DNA of 64,000 nucleotides, from assembly GCF_011752525.1 (NCBI RefSeq), contig NZ_VWXI01000001.1, forward strand, positions 1 to 64,000, read 5' to 3'. The notes below the pieces were generated by a model. It saw nothing but the letters and a program-made list of their open reading frames with translations, was not told where the DNA came from and searched no databases. The position numbers were made by a program, and so were the translations under genes. The stretch is from Pantoea sp. Cy-639 (GTDB lineage: Bacteria; Pseudomonadota; Gammaproteobacteria; Pseudomonadales; Pseudomonadaceae). Positions 34,016 to 45,300 of this stretch are shown piece by piece. Each line of letters opens with the position of its first letter. Position 1 is the first letter of the stretch.

Positions 34016-35554
34016 ATGCTCACGGCCGACCAGCTCGAACAACTTCGCGAAGTCATCTCGGAAAACCTCCGGGTCCAGCGCAACAACAACCCGGTGGACT
34101 ACATCAGCGTGGGTACCGCCCTGCAGGATGCGAAGTCCAAGCAGAACCACGCCATCTTCGCCCGCCGCGGCTGTGGCAAGACACTGCTGCTGCACCACTC
34201 CTCGCAGCACCTCAAGTCCGAGCTCAAGAGCATCTACCTGAATTGCGAGGACTTCAAACGCCACTCCTTCCCCAATGTCCTGGTGGAGATCCTGGCGTCC
34301 ATCTTCCGCGAACTGGACAAGAACATTTCCGGCTGGTTCGGCAAGAAAAAGAAACTCAAGCAGATCATCAAGGACATCCTCGAAAAACTCAGGGCCTTGC
34401 ATGTCGAGGCCGATAACCGCGAAGAAGCCATTCGCAGCCGGGTCGCCAGCGAGCAGAACAGCGGTTTCGATGCAGGGATCAACATCGAGGACATCGCCCT
34501 GGCCGCCACCGGGGGTACCCGCGAAAGCCACGAAGTCGAACGCTCATTCAAGATCCACCACCAGAAACTGCAGGAGCTCGACCGGTGGCTGCCGAACCTG
34601 AAGGAAAACCTGCGTGAGCTGTTCGAGGCCTCGAGCACCGTCAAGGGCATCATCCTGCAGATCGACGACCTCTATCACCTCAAGCGCACCGACCAGGCCT
34701 TCGTCGTCGATTATGTCCACCGCCTGTGCAAGGACATTCCGATCTATTTCAAGATCGCCACCCTGCGCCACTCCTCGACCCTCTACGTCGATCGCGACGG
34801 CCAGCCCATCGGCGCCCAGGAGCGCCACGACTACCAGCCGATCGACATCGACTACACCTTCAACAACTTCGCCCGCACGCTGAAACAGAACCACGCCATC
34901 CTCCTGCAATTCGGCGCCCAGGCGGGCATCAGCGAAGCGCAGATCATGGGCCTGTTCAAGGGCGAAGGCTTCACCCGCCTGGTGATGGCCGGCGGCGGTG
35001 TGCCACGGGACGTGCTGTCGCTGTTCCTGCACCTGCTCAACGAAACGGTCCAGGACGAAGCCGGCAGGATCGGCAAGGACGAGGTGCGCTTGCTGTCGCG
35101 CCACAACTTCGAACGCAAGATCGAGGAGCTCAAGCAGGACTCCAAGGACGACGAGCAGGACGACCTGCTCAAGGGCATCTACATCATCAAGAGCTTCTGC
35201 CTGGACAAGAAGAACAACATCTTCGTCATCGAAGAAAAGTTGCTGCAGCAGAACGACGCCCTGCGGGCGCTGATCTACCGGCTGCTGGACTACCGCATCA
35301 TCCACAGCTGCGCCACCGCCCTCACCCACAAGTCGGCCGAGGGCACCTTCCAGGCCTTCGCCGTCGACATCGGCTGCTATGCCCACTACCGCAAGCTGGA
35401 CAAGCGCTTCAACGAGATCGATGTCTCCGATACCGCCGCCCGGGAGCGCATGCGCTCGGCGCCCGTGCTCGACCAGGCCAAGATCAACAACATCGTGGCC
35501 TCGCTGCCGGCCCACAAGCCGGTGGAACTGCTGGCCGAGGCCATGGAAGACTAG
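34016..35554 (+). CDS. P-loop AAA-type ATPase of unknown role
   Basis: This 512-residue soluble protein is started at MLTADQLEQLREV with AGGA 10 nt upstream. Walker A is FARRGCGKT (48-56) and Walker B is GIILQIDDLYHL with Asp217-Asp218, which resembles ORC/STAND-type NTPases that load onto nucleic acid or act as switches. A Lys-rich coiled segment (GKKKKLKQIIKDILEKLRAL) lies between them. The C-terminal half is helical, with a winged-helix-like part near LIYRLLDYRIIHSCA. Neighbours are unrelated, so it is a stand-alone gene. A role in defence or DNA maintenance is possible but is only an inference. Confidence 0.75.
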   Translation: MLTADQLEQLREVISENLRVQRNNNPVDYISVGTALQDAKSKQNHAIFARRGCGKTLLLHHSSQHLKSELKSIYLNCEDFKRHSFPNVLVEILASIFRELDKNISGWFGKKKKLKQIIKDILEKLRALHVEADNREEAIRSRVASEQNSGFDAGINIEDIALAATGGTRESHEVERSFKIHHQKLQELDRWLPNLKENLRELFEASSTVKGIILQIDDLYHLKRTDQAFVVDYVHRLCKDIPIYFKIATLRHSSTLYVDRDGQPIGAQERHDYQPIDIDYTFNNFARTLKQNHAILLQFGAQAGISEAQIMGLFKGEGFTRLVMAGGGVPRDVLSLFLHLLNETVQDEAGRIGKDEVRLLSRHNFERKIEELKQDSKDDEQDDLLKGIYIIKSFCLDKKNNIFVIEEKLLQQNDALRALIYRLLDYRIIHSCATALTHKSAEGTFQAFAVDIGCYAHYRKLDKRFNEIDVSDTAARERMRSAPVLDQAKINNIVASLPAHKPVELLAEAMED

Positions 35555-35636
35555 GGTCTGCGTGAACAGTCTTGAGACGAAGGTCAGGCTGACTTCAACG
35601 CAGCATCACCGAGTATCAAGGCTTTTCACACAGGGC

Positions 35637-36389
35637 CTAGGGCTTGCGCGCCACGCAGCCGAACACCATGTCACCGATGAAGATGCCCTGCGCCTGCCGG
35701 CGCTCGGCCTCGAGCCGTGCCGGCAGGGTATCTACATCCACCTGCCGGGCCGTGGCGATGCCCAGTGCGATGATTCGCGGCAGGCAGGCGCGGACAATAC
35801 CTGCCAGGCCGGTATCGTTGTCAGGCGTCTGCACCAGGGCTTCGGCACGCAAGTCTTCCACGACCAGGCCGGCCTGGGCCACGGCCCGCTGCAAGTTGAA
35901 TCCCATGTGCAGGTCGGCCCCCTCCGCCGCCAGCATGCGCTGCAGCCAGCGCGTGGCCTTGCGGTGCAGGGCGAACGGCTCCAGGCTCGCTGGCGCCAGG
36001 GTGGTGTCGTGCTCCTGGAGCACCAGCAATCCTCCTGGTAGCAGATGCCGGGCCAGCGCGCGCAGTGCCTTGGCCGCGTCGGCCTGGTACATCAGTACCC
36101 GCCGCCCGACGATGGCGTCGAACAACCCCAGCGACGCAGGCAGCCCCTGCAGGTCACCCTGGACGAAAGTCGGCACCGCCGCGCCCTTGGGCACTTCGCG
36201 CTGACGCGCCAGCGCCAGAGGCGCGGCGGCCTGGTCGATACCCACCACTGCACCCTCGCCGTCCACCAGCCGGGCCAGGGTCAGGCTCACCTCGCCACTG
36301 CCGCAACCGACATCCAGCACCCGCATGCCCGGGCCTATGCCGGCATCGAGCAACAATCGCGTGGTGAAATCCGCTTTCGCAAGTACCAT
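35637..36389 (-). CDS. class I SAM-dependent methyltransferase
   Basis: This 250-residue protein has the SAM-binding motif MRVLDVGCGSGEVSLTLARL and the acidic VVGIDQAAAPLALAR. It then has FVQGDLQGLPASLGLFDAIVGRRVLMY and LLPGGLLVLQEHD, the standard order of class I enzymes. The pattern resembles UbiE/small-molecule methyltransferases. The substrate is unknown. The start at MVLAKADFTT has a G-rich upstream ribosome site. Confidence 0.87.
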   Translation of the reverse strand: MVLAKADFTTRLLLDAGIGPGMRVLDVGCGSGEVSLTLARLVDGEGAVVGIDQAAAPLALARQREVPKGAAVPTFVQGDLQGLPASLGLFDAIVGRRVLMYQADAAKALRALARHLLPGGLLVLQEHDTTLAPASLEPFALHRKATRWLQRMLAAEGADLHMGFNLQRAVAQAGLVVEDLRAEALVQTPDNDTGLAGIVRACLPRIIALGIATARQVDVDTLPARLEAERRQAQGIFIGDMVFGCVARKP

Positions 36390-36594
36390 GGCGCCCCCCC
36401 TTGACCCGGGCCCCAGTGTGCAGAGACAGGCCCCCTGGATACAAGCGCAGCCAGTACGCCAGGCCTCGTCCGGGCTGCTCGGCCATACCGCAATAGCGCT
36501 GACACGTGCCGGAGCCTGCCCCCATGACCGAACAGGAGCGCTTGGCACGCCATCGCGGAACAAGCCGCTCCCACAAGACTGTTCGTACGGAGCC

Positions 36595-37503
36595 TCAGGC
36601 CTCTGGCACCGTCGCTACGCCCTGCGCCTGGGCGGTACGCGCGACCACCGGAGGGGTCAAGCGCAGGATACGGTCGCGGCCGCCTTCGGCGAGCAGGTAG
36701 CCACCCTGGCCATCGGGCACGATCGCCTGCGGCGCCTTCAGGTAGGTCAGGACGGTGTGACGACGGCCATCGCTGTCGATGCGCAGCAACCGGGCACGGT
36801 GGGTGGAGTCTTCACTGATCCACAGGCCACGCGAATCGCAGAACAGGAAGGTAGGGTTGCGCAGGCCGTCGGCCACCACCGGGTCTTTGCCGCTGTCGTC
36901 GAACGCGCGGATACGACCGCTGGCTTTCTCGGTGTACAGCAGGCGGCCGTCGGTGCAGCGGGTAAGGCCCTCGGTCTCGGTCAACTCCGAACGCAGCACC
37001 TCGAGCTGCCCACTGTGCCAGTCGTAGCGCAGCAAGCGGCCATCGCCCTTGCGGTCCTCGATGGCATAGAGGTACTGGCCATCGTTGAACATCCCCTGCA
37101 CGTTGTTGCCCTGGAACAGGGTGCTCAACTGGCCATCGCGCGACAGCCTGACCGGCGCCTCGCCGACTTCCTGGCTGAACACCCAGCCACCGTCCACGCC
37201 GACCATGCCATCGGGCTTGGACAGGCCATCGACCACCACCTCCCGCTCGCCAGAGGCGGTGATGCGCAGGATGCTGCCCTGGCCGTCACGCAGCTCGCGG
37301 CTGACCAGCAGGCTGCCGTCGGCCTGGGGCAGCAAGGAGGCGGCATTGGCCACGCTGTCGTGCAACACCTGCACCTCCCAACCGTCGGCAGCCTGCACCG
37401 GGTAGTAGGTCTGCCAGGCGAAGAAACCCAAGGTGCTGGCGAACAGGCCGGCCGTGGTCGCCAGGGCCAGGCGGGCTGTGCGGGTGCGCAGGGCATGGAT
37501 CAT
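36595..37503 (-). CDS. SMP-30/gluconolactonase-like beta-propeller protein, secreted or anchored
   Basis: This 302-residue protein begins MIHALRTRTARLALATTAGL with a membrane or signal segment to about residue 35. The rest is a six-bladed propeller: repeated short blades such as GSLLVSRELRDGQGSILRI, KPDGMVGVDGGWVFSQE, NPTFLFCDSRGLWISED and APQAIVPDGQGGYLLAEGG. Such proteins bind calcium and may be lactonases or sugar/strictosidine-synthase-like hydrolases. The substrate is unknown. Confidence 0.72.
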   Translation of the reverse strand: MIHALRTRTARLALATTAGLFASTLGFFAWQTYYPVQAADGWEVQVLHDSVANAASLLPQADGSLLVSRELRDGQGSILRITASGEREVVVDGLSKPDGMVGVDGGWVFSQEVGEAPVRLSRDGQLSTLFQGNNVQGMFNDGQYLYAIEDRKGDGRLLRYDWHSGQLEVLRSELTETEGLTRCTDGRLLYTEKASGRIRAFDDSGKDPVVADGLRNPTFLFCDSRGLWISEDSTHRARLLRIDSDGRRHTVLTYLKAPQAIVPDGQGGYLLAEGGRDRILRLTPPVVARTAQAQGVATVPEA

Positions 37504-37660
37504 GAGTGAAGCTCCTTGAAAGTGCCGGGGGATCCTAGCAACGGAATGTGAAAAAAATGTCACGGGACGGAACCCAGTGCGGCCTCCTGGCCGCTGTATG
37601 TATATAGCCTCTTGCGGCAACTGGCGCTCGTGCGTTGCCCGGCTTGCGCATTCACCTGGC

Positions 37661-37675
37661 AAATACCTGGTATTT
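37661..37675. promoter_or_regulatory. perfect palindrome upstream of the ureidoglycine aminohydrolase gene
   Basis: AAATACC-T-GGTATTT is a perfect 15-bp palindrome in an AT-rich patch 115 nt before the ATG. Its TACC-GGTA core resembles GntR-family operators. It is the only marked signal in the 287-nt gap between the SMP-30-like gene and this gene. Confidence 0.5.
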
Positions 37676-37790
37676 CAACATTTAATTTGTGGATGGCAGT
37701 GGCCGCCCCCTATGCTGTCGGTGCATCCCCTGCACGCACCGGCCGGTGTGGTCCAAGGCACGGGGAGAGAACAACAAGTCGAGACCGTTC

Positions 37791-38627
37791 ATGTCGAAAC
37801 CTTCCTACTTCGCCCCCCACGGTGGGCACCCGGCTCAAACCGAGCTGCTGACTGACCGTGCCATGTTCACCGAAGCCTATGCCGTCATCCCCAAGGGCGT
37901 GATGCGTGACATCGTCACCAGCCACCTGCCGTTCTGGGACAAGATGCGCATGTGGGTCATCGCCCGTCCGCTGACCGGCTTCGCCGAGACCTTCTCGCAG
38001 TACATCGTCGAAGTCGCACCTGAAGGCGGCAGCGAGCGTCCGGAACTGGACCCGAATGCCGAAGCGGTGCTGTTCGTGGTCGAAGGCGAGATCGACATCA
38101 CCGTCGAAGGCAAGCACCACACCCTGGTACCGGGCGGCTACGCCTTCCTCGCCCCAGGCGCCGACTGGAGCCTGCGCAACAACAGCAAGGCCAACGTCAC
38201 CTTCCACTGGCTGCGCAAGCACTACCAGAAAGTCGAAGGCCTGGCCGTGCCCGAATCCTTCGTCACCCACCGCGACAACGCCACCGTCATCGAGATGCCG
38301 GGCACCGAAGGCCGCTGGGTCACCACCCGCTTCGTCGACATGGCCGACATGCGTCACGACATGCACGTCAACATCGTCACCTTCCAGCCGGGCGGCGTGA
38401 TTCCGTTTGCCGAGACCCACGTCATGGAACACGGTCTGTACGTGCTCGAAGGCAAGGCGGTGTACCGCCTGAACCAGGACTGGGTGGAAGTGGAAGCCGG
38501 CGATTTCATGTGGCTGCGCGCCTTCTGCCCGCAGGCCTGCTACTCCGGCGGCCCAGGCCCGTTCAGCTACCTGCTGTACAAGGACGTCAACCGCCACGTG
38601 CACCTGACCCTCAACCCCAAGCGTTGA
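37791..38627 (+). CDS. (S)-ureidoglycine aminohydrolase (bicupin)
   Basis: This is a 278-residue two-cupin protein. The first cupin has EAVLFVVEGEIDITVEGKHH and GGYAFLAPGADW. The second has the metal-binding pattern of MHVNIVTFQPGGVIPFAETH with HVMEHGLYVLEGKAVY, and ends in YLLYKDVNRHVHLTL. This layout matches AllE/UglY, which needs Mn2+ and releases ammonia from (S)-ureidoglycine in allantoin breakdown. The remaining purine-degradation genes are not in the window. Confidence 0.88.
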   Translation: MSKPSYFAPHGGHPAQTELLTDRAMFTEAYAVIPKGVMRDIVTSHLPFWDKMRMWVIARPLTGFAETFSQYIVEVAPEGGSERPELDPNAEAVLFVVEGEIDITVEGKHHTLVPGGYAFLAPGADWSLRNNSKANVTFHWLRKHYQKVEGLAVPESFVTHRDNATVIEMPGTEGRWVTTRFVDMADMRHDMHVNIVTFQPGGVIPFAETHVMEHGLYVLEGKAVYRLNQDWVEVEAGDFMWLRAFCPQACYSGGPGPFSYLLYKDVNRHVHLTLNPKR

Positions 38628-38646
38628 GTCCAGGCCGATGTCCGCG

Positions 38647-38675
38647 AGCCCGCCTTCATGGCGGGCTTTGCTTTT
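38647..38675 (+). terminator. rho-independent terminator
   Basis: AGCCCGCC and GGCGGGCT form an 8-bp stem with a TTCAT loop, followed by TTGCTTTT. It lies 19 nt after the stop of the ureidoglycine aminohydrolase gene. Confidence 0.75.
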
Positions 38676-38716
38676 GTGGCCATACTTGCCGTTGACACCC
38701 CCACCGGCCACCGACC

Positions 38717-39322
38717 ATGCCCCTGCGCCGCCTGCTCATCACCCTGCTGCTGGTATTGCCGAGCACCCTGGCAGCCGCCGACGACTGGAAGCTGGCCTAC
38801 GACCGCGAAGGGATCCGGGTCTACCTGAACGAGGCCGCCGGCTCGTCCTACCAGCAGTTTCGCGGGATCAGCACGATCCAGGCCGGCCTGCACACCCTCG
38901 CTGACCTGCAGGAGAACCTGCGGGTGGCCTGCAAGTGGCTGTACGCCTGCGCGCAGATGCGCCTGCTGGCGGTCGAGGGCGACAGTACCTGGATCTACCT
39001 GACCACCAACCTGCCCTGGCCCACCCTGCCCCGGGACATGGTGCTCCAGGTGCGCAGCGAGCGCCTTGCCGACGGCACGCTGGTGCGTCACCTGAGCGCC
39101 GACCCTGAGCGCATGCCCGAGCAGCCGGGGCTGATCCGGGTACGCCACCTGAGTGGCGAGTGGATCATGAACCCCCTGGGCGAGCGCAGCACCGAGGTCA
39201 CCTACCAGCTACAGGCCGATCCCGCTGGCGATGTGCCAGGCTGGCTGGCCAACCGCTTCGTGGTCGATGCCCCGGTGGTGACCCTGCGCACCCTGCGCGC
39301 CGTGGCCGAACGCCAGCGCTGA
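38717..39322 (+). CDS. secreted START-domain lipid-binding protein
   Basis: This is a 201-residue protein. A signal peptide (MPLRRLLITLLLVLPSTLAA) is followed by a START/Bet v1-like fold: DDWKLAYDREGIRVYLNEAA, a central LPWPTLPRDMVLQVRSER and the typical end VPGWLANRFVVDAPVVTLRTL. Such proteins carry lipids or sterol-like ligands in a deep pocket. This one would work in the periplasm. It converges with the large exoprotein gene, leaving 24 nt between. Confidence 0.87.
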   Translation: MPLRRLLITLLLVLPSTLAAADDWKLAYDREGIRVYLNEAAGSSYQQFRGISTIQAGLHTLADLQENLRVACKWLYACAQMRLLAVEGDSTWIYLTTNLPWPTLPRDMVLQVRSERLADGTLVRHLSADPERMPEQPGLIRVRHLSGEWIMNPLGERSTEVTYQLQADPAGDVPGWLANRFVVDAPVVTLRTLRAVAERQR

Positions 39323-39346
39323 GCGCCTGGCGTCAGCCGCCACGCC

Positions 39347-42300
39347 TCACAGCAGCAGGTTGCCGCGCTCCTCCTCGGTCAACTGCGCCCGCGCCCGCTC
39401 GTCCAACGCTCCGGCGCCGAGCACCTGCACCGGACTCTGCCGATTGTACTGGGGCCGGTACTGCGGATTGAGGCTCGCGCCATCCTGCCCCGGCACCAGG
39501 CGCTCGGCGCCGAAGCCCAGCACCTGTACGGTGATCACCGACGGTTGACGCTGACGCGACGCGGCCTGCTGCTGGCGGCCGACGTCCTCGGCCGCCTGGC
39601 TGGCCGAAGAGGCGGCGGCGCTGGCCGAGGCGATCGCCCCGGTGTTCACCGACGCCACCACCGGCATGCCCTTGGCATCGCCCTGGACCTGGATGTTGGC
39701 GGCGTTGACCACTTGCAGCGCGGCGATGTTGACGTTGCCCGAGACACGGATGCCCGCCTCGCCGGCGTCGATGGTGCCCAGCGGCGCGATCAGGTCGATG
39801 TCCCCCGGCGGCACCTCGGCGATCGGGTTCAGCGTGGCGATGCCCGCGCCGGTGCTCGGCACGCTCGGCGCCAGGCCGACGTTGCCCCAGCTGTCATAGG
39901 TACGCTTGGGCGGGGTGTATACCACGGTGGTCTTCGAACCACGCCCGGCGTTGATGTCGCCGCCGGCCGACCAGCCAAGAATCGAGCCGCCGAAGGTGGT
40001 CATGATCCGGCTCTGGCCGAGCAGGATGCTGCCCTGGGCATACAGCTGGATGTCACCGCTGCCCTGGGTGATCACCCCGGCACTGGCCGGCGGCGCCTCG
40101 CCCTCCACCCCGAACACCTGCTGGCCGCCCGGTGTCAGCACCTGGATGGCCCCACCGAAGTCAGTGTGGATACCCGCTCCGCCATAGAAGGTTGCGTCGC
40201 CGTCGTAACGGATCGTGTTGCCGGCCAGGTCCTTCTCCGGGAACAGCGCGGCGATGGCCTGGCGGCCGCGCAGGTAGCTGCCGTTGCGCGCACTGCCAGG
40301 ATTGTTGTACTCGCGCCCGCCTTCGCGCAGTTCGCTGAAGTAGACCTGGCGGGCGAAGATCCGCTGCTGCTCGTCCGGCAGGCTGGCGAACAACGCCCGT
40401 GCCGCCTCGTCGTCGCCACTGAAGGCGAAACGCTCGCCCAGCCACGTCCGCAACTCACGGTCGTAGACCTTGGCCACTTTGTCCGGCTGGGCCGCCAGCG
40501 ACAGTGCCGGGTCGGCCAGTTGCCCGGCGCCCAGGTAGCGCGACAGCAACCTGGCATAGTCAGGGCCGCGCTCGCCGGCCCCGACGATCACCGCGATCGA
40601 CGCGCCGTCGCTGCCGCTGTCGGCGCCACCGATGCGCCCGATACTGTTGAACGCCGCTTCCTGGTAGGCCGAGGCGACCCCCTGCCCGGACTGGTAGAGG
40701 TTGCGCCCGGCGACCACTTCGAGCTGGCCGGGGCCGGCGACGTTGAAGGTGCTCAGGCGAATGTCGCGCCCGGCGCTGACCAGCGACACGTCACGGGCAT
40801 CGCCATGGATGATCAGGTTGCCGGTCGAGGTCACGTCGTTGAAACCGCCGAAGCGTGCATCGACCACCCCGGCGGCGGCCAGGCGCCGACTGCCCAGCGG
40901 CACGCCGGCGTTGACGATATCGCGCCCGGCCATGATGCGTACCGGACCTGCCCCCTGGAACAGGCGCAGGCCATCTTCGCGGAAGGCCAGGATTTCGCCG
41001 GTCGCCAGACCGACGATGTCACCGCCCAAGGCGTAGAAGCGCGCTGGTGCCTGCGGGCTGGCACTGCCGCTGGCGTAGGTATTGACGCCATAGGTGAACA
41101 GCGGGTAGCTCCAGGCTGCGCGCGGCAGGTCGCCATGCAGGTTGCTGGCCTTGACCTGCCCGCCCTCGCGGGCGAGGAATGCCGGACGCTGCGCGCTGGC
41201 CAGCGCCGAGCTGTCGGTGCCGCTCTGGCTGATCACGTAACCGCCGGCATAGATCGAGTTGCCGGCCAGCAACTGCAACTCGGTGAGCGGCGACGGTGCC
41301 AGCATCAGCGAGTAAGGCGAGCTGGGCCCACTTTGCGCACCGATGGCCGAGCTGCCGTAGTACAGGCTACCGTTGGCCGCCACCGCGCGCAGCACGCTCG
41401 GGTAGAAGTAGCGTCCGCCCTGGACCGGCAGATTGTCGCCACTGTCGCCAAGGTTGCTCTGCGCCAGGATCGGCACCAGGTTGCCACCGGCGCTGAGCAG
41501 GTCGATGGCCGTGCCGGGACGCCACAAGGAGAACCAACTGTCGCCGTTGGCCGAGTAGGCCACGCCATCGTTGCCGGTGAACGGCTGGCTGTTGAACTGA
41601 CGGATCCGCCCCGGGTCGCCGACACCCTGGAGCACCACGTCGCCGCGCGCCTGCAGGGTCATCGGGCTGTCGCCCGGCATCAGCGTCAGGCCGCCCAGCG
41701 ACGGCGCGCGAGTGGCGGTGTACGGGTCGTAGGCGCGGGACTCGCTGTTGTCCTGCTGATTGCCCAAGCTGCCGAACATCGGCCGGACCACGCCGACACT
41801 GCCTGCCTCGACCTGGGTGGATCCGCGCAGGTTGACCAGGACCCCGCCCAGGTCTTCGCGGGTGCGCGCCGCCGTCACCGCGGCAAGGCCCGGATTGAGG
41901 CCACCGCCGACACGCAGGTCGAGGTCGCCGCCCCCGGTCTGGCGCAAGCGCCCGCTGGCATCGATGCGGCCGCTGCTGGCCACCACCAGGTTCAGGCCCT
42001 GGCTGCGCTCGACATAGGACTCCAGCGCGTTGCTGGCCTGCTGCAGGCCAGCGTCGCCGGCCACACTGACGGCCAGGTTACCGCCACCGAGGGTACCGAT
42101 GCCGGTGAAACCGACCAGCCAGGGAGCCACGGCGTCGCTGCCGGGACGTTGCGCGTAGGTGCCGAAATTGATGCCCCAGGCCGCCGGTGTCCCCGCCTCG
42201 TTCTGGCCCTGGCGCCACAGCCAGGTGCCGACCGCCGCCGTGGCCTGCTGCGGGCGCACGCCCTGAGGCTCGCGCTTACCGGCCAGGAGATTGCCGACCA

Positions 42301-45300
42301 GGTTGCCGCCGGCCTCGATACGCAGGTTGCCGCCGAGCTCGGGGTACCAGGTGTGGTAGGCCTGGGCGGTGGCGCTCTCATAGGCCGCGCCCGGCTGGCC
42401 CAGCAGCGAGCCGTCGGCCTGACGGCCACGGGCGATCTGGTGCGGGTCGCGGCCAGCGACTGTCAGCGGCGCCGCCTGGGTACCGGCGGTATAGACCCCG
42501 TACAGCGAGTCCAGGCGCCAGTCGCCGGCACTGATCAGGTCGAGGTCGCCAGTGCCGGTACGCAGCACGCTGTACAGCTGGGTGCTCGGGGTGACCACGA
42601 TCCGCTCGGGGTCTGGCTTGGGTTGCGTCGGCCCGTCGATCTCGCTGCACCATTCCGGCACCAGTTGGCAGAACACCAACTGGTCCTCGGCCACCGCCTC
42701 GCCTGCCGGGAAGCCGGCGCCGTTATCCGCTGTCCAGACGATGAGCTTCTTCGCCGGGGCGGCCACGCACCAGTCCGGGACCAGTTCGCAGAACACCAGT
42801 TGGTCCTCGCCCACCGCCTCGCCAACGGGGAAGCCGGCGCCGTTGTCAGGAGCCCAGACCAGTCCGGGCTTGTTCGGCGTGGTAGGCGCCGCCACGCACC
42901 AGTCAGGCACCAGTTCGCAGAACACCAGTTGGTCTTCGGCCACCGGTTCGCCCGCCGGGAAACCAGCACCGTTATCCGGCGCCCAGACCTTGCCGGTGCC
43001 TGGCAGCGGGCCCGTGCCACCGGTCTTGACCTGGCCGGCGATGTAGTGCTGGTCGGCCAGGCGCAGCAGCCCAGCGTCCGCTTGCGGACGGGTCAGGCGG
43101 CTGTCGGCGGCGTCGAGGTCGGCACCGGCGACCAGGCGCATCGACCACGACTCGCTGCCGGCGGGCAGCATCTGCGCCAAGGCCCAGTTGCGCCCTTGCT
43201 GGCCACCGAGCGAAGGTCGCAATTCCACCAGATCGACGCCGGCAGCCAGCTTGACGTCGGTACCGGCAGGCAGGCGCGAGCCCAGCGCCAGCGCCAGGCT
43301 GCCGCGCTGGATCAGGCCACCGTCGGGCAGCGCCACGCCCTTGTTCCAGGTCCCACCCTGCACCGTCACGGCCACCGGCAAACGACTGCCGGCGTCCAGC
43401 CGCGAGCCGGCAGGCAAGGTCAGTGCCTGGCCGAGCAAGGTGCCGGCGGCATGCAGCAGGTTGCCGGCGCTGTCGCGCACGGCGGCCTCGAGCACGGTGC
43501 CGGCCGGCAGCTGCAGTGGCGCGGCCAGGCTCATGGCACTGGGCAGGCGGGTATTGGCCGGCAGGCTGGCTTCGGCGAACAGCAGGTCGAAGTTGAGCAC
43601 GCTGCCCGCCGGATACTGGGTGCCCTCGGCCAGTTCGACGCCGCTGCGCGGGATCACCAGGTCGCTGTCGAAGGGCTGCTTGCCAGGCAGCAACAGCCAG
43701 CCGCGCCCGTCCATGCGCGCTTCGTCGCTGGCCAGGTCTGGCGGGGCGAAGCCGTCGTTGATACTGCCGTAGACTTCCAGGTTGCCACCGGCACGCAAGG
43801 TCAGGTTGCCAACCTCGCCCGAGCCGGGGCTCGTGGTCTTCTGCAAGCCGGGGTTGAGGCTGGCATAGCGGTGCGCGGACAGGTCCAGGTCGCCCTGCAC
43901 CACCAGGTCGGTGGCACTGTCGCGGCTGGCGATTTCCACCCCTGGGCGCAGGTGCAAGGCCTTGGCGTAGGTGGCGTTGTTCAGCCCGGCCAGGCGCTGG
44001 TCGAGCAGCTCGCGGTTGCCCAGCAGGTTGTCGATGAACTGGCTGCTGCGCAGGTGCTTGCCGTCGAGGTAGGCCTGGTCGATGACCTGCACGGGCCGGC
44101 CGCTGGCGGAGGTGCCACCGTCCGGGGCATCGCGGTACTGCTGGTTGCCGACCACCGCGATGCTGCGGGCACCGAGGATCTGCAGCGGTTCGCGAGCCTC
44201 GATGGCGATGTCGCCGGCCGTGTCGCCGCCCAGCCGTGGCGCGATCAGTTGAATGCTGCCCAGGCTGCGTCCGTCGTGCTGGCCGGGACCGCTGCCGGCG
44301 GGCGCCGCGGTGCCGTGGCGCAGGTCGAAGCGCGCGCCACCGGCCAGGCTCAGCAGGCCCTCGCCGCTACTCAGCTCGATGCTGGCGCGGTTCGGCGCGT
44401 CGATGATCGCGCCATCGCTGTCGACCCGCAGCACGCTGCCATGGGCGTCCAGCTGGCCGTTGCCGGTCACCGTGAGTCCTTGCCGGGCGGCCAGGCGTAT
44501 GCTGCCGACCTGCTCGCCGCTGGCGTCGATGCGTCCATCGACCGTGAGCCGGCCATTGTCCAGGGACACCGCGACAGCGTGGGCCTTGAGTTCGTTGCCG
44601 ATGACCAGGTCGCCCTGCTTGATCTGGAACTGCCGGGCGCCGAACACCTGGTCCCGGTTCAGGCGCTGGTTGAGCGCGGCGAAGTCGTCCAGTTGCTGGG
44701 CGCGGATATCCACCTGCGCCTGGGCATAGGGCACCAGGGTACCGCCGGCGTTGTAGCTGCCACTGGCGGCACCGAGGATTTGCCCGAGCAATTCGATGCG
44801 TCCCCCCTGCTCGCCAAGGGCGATGGCGCTCAGGCGCCCGGCACGGTTCTGGCTGGCGCTCAGGTCGATGCGCGCGCCGGCGGCCTGGCGGATGTTGCCG
44901 TCCTGGCTACGCAGGACCAGCTCGCCTCCCCAGCTGTAGCGGGTCACGTCGTTGAACGCCAGGGCCCGCCCGGCCAGGTCCAGGCGCGCGTGTTCGCCGA
45001 GCAGCAGGTCGTCGCGGGCCTCCAGGGTCAGCTTGCCGCTGGGCAGGCTGAAGGTGCCGTCGAGGTCCAGGTGCTGGCCCTCGAGCAGCAGCTCGGCGCC
45101 GAGCTTGTCGCGCCCGTTGGCCAGGGCACCGCCGCCACCGCGCACGCTCAGCGTGCCACCGGCGCTGACGCGGTTGCGCGAGCCGGCCGCGCCGGTCCAC
45201 AGCGGCGTATCGACCAACAGGTCGCCGCCACGGTACTGGAAGCCGCCGTCGGCCTGGTAGTCGCCACGGCGATGATGCACCTGCAGACTGCCCTTGTGGT

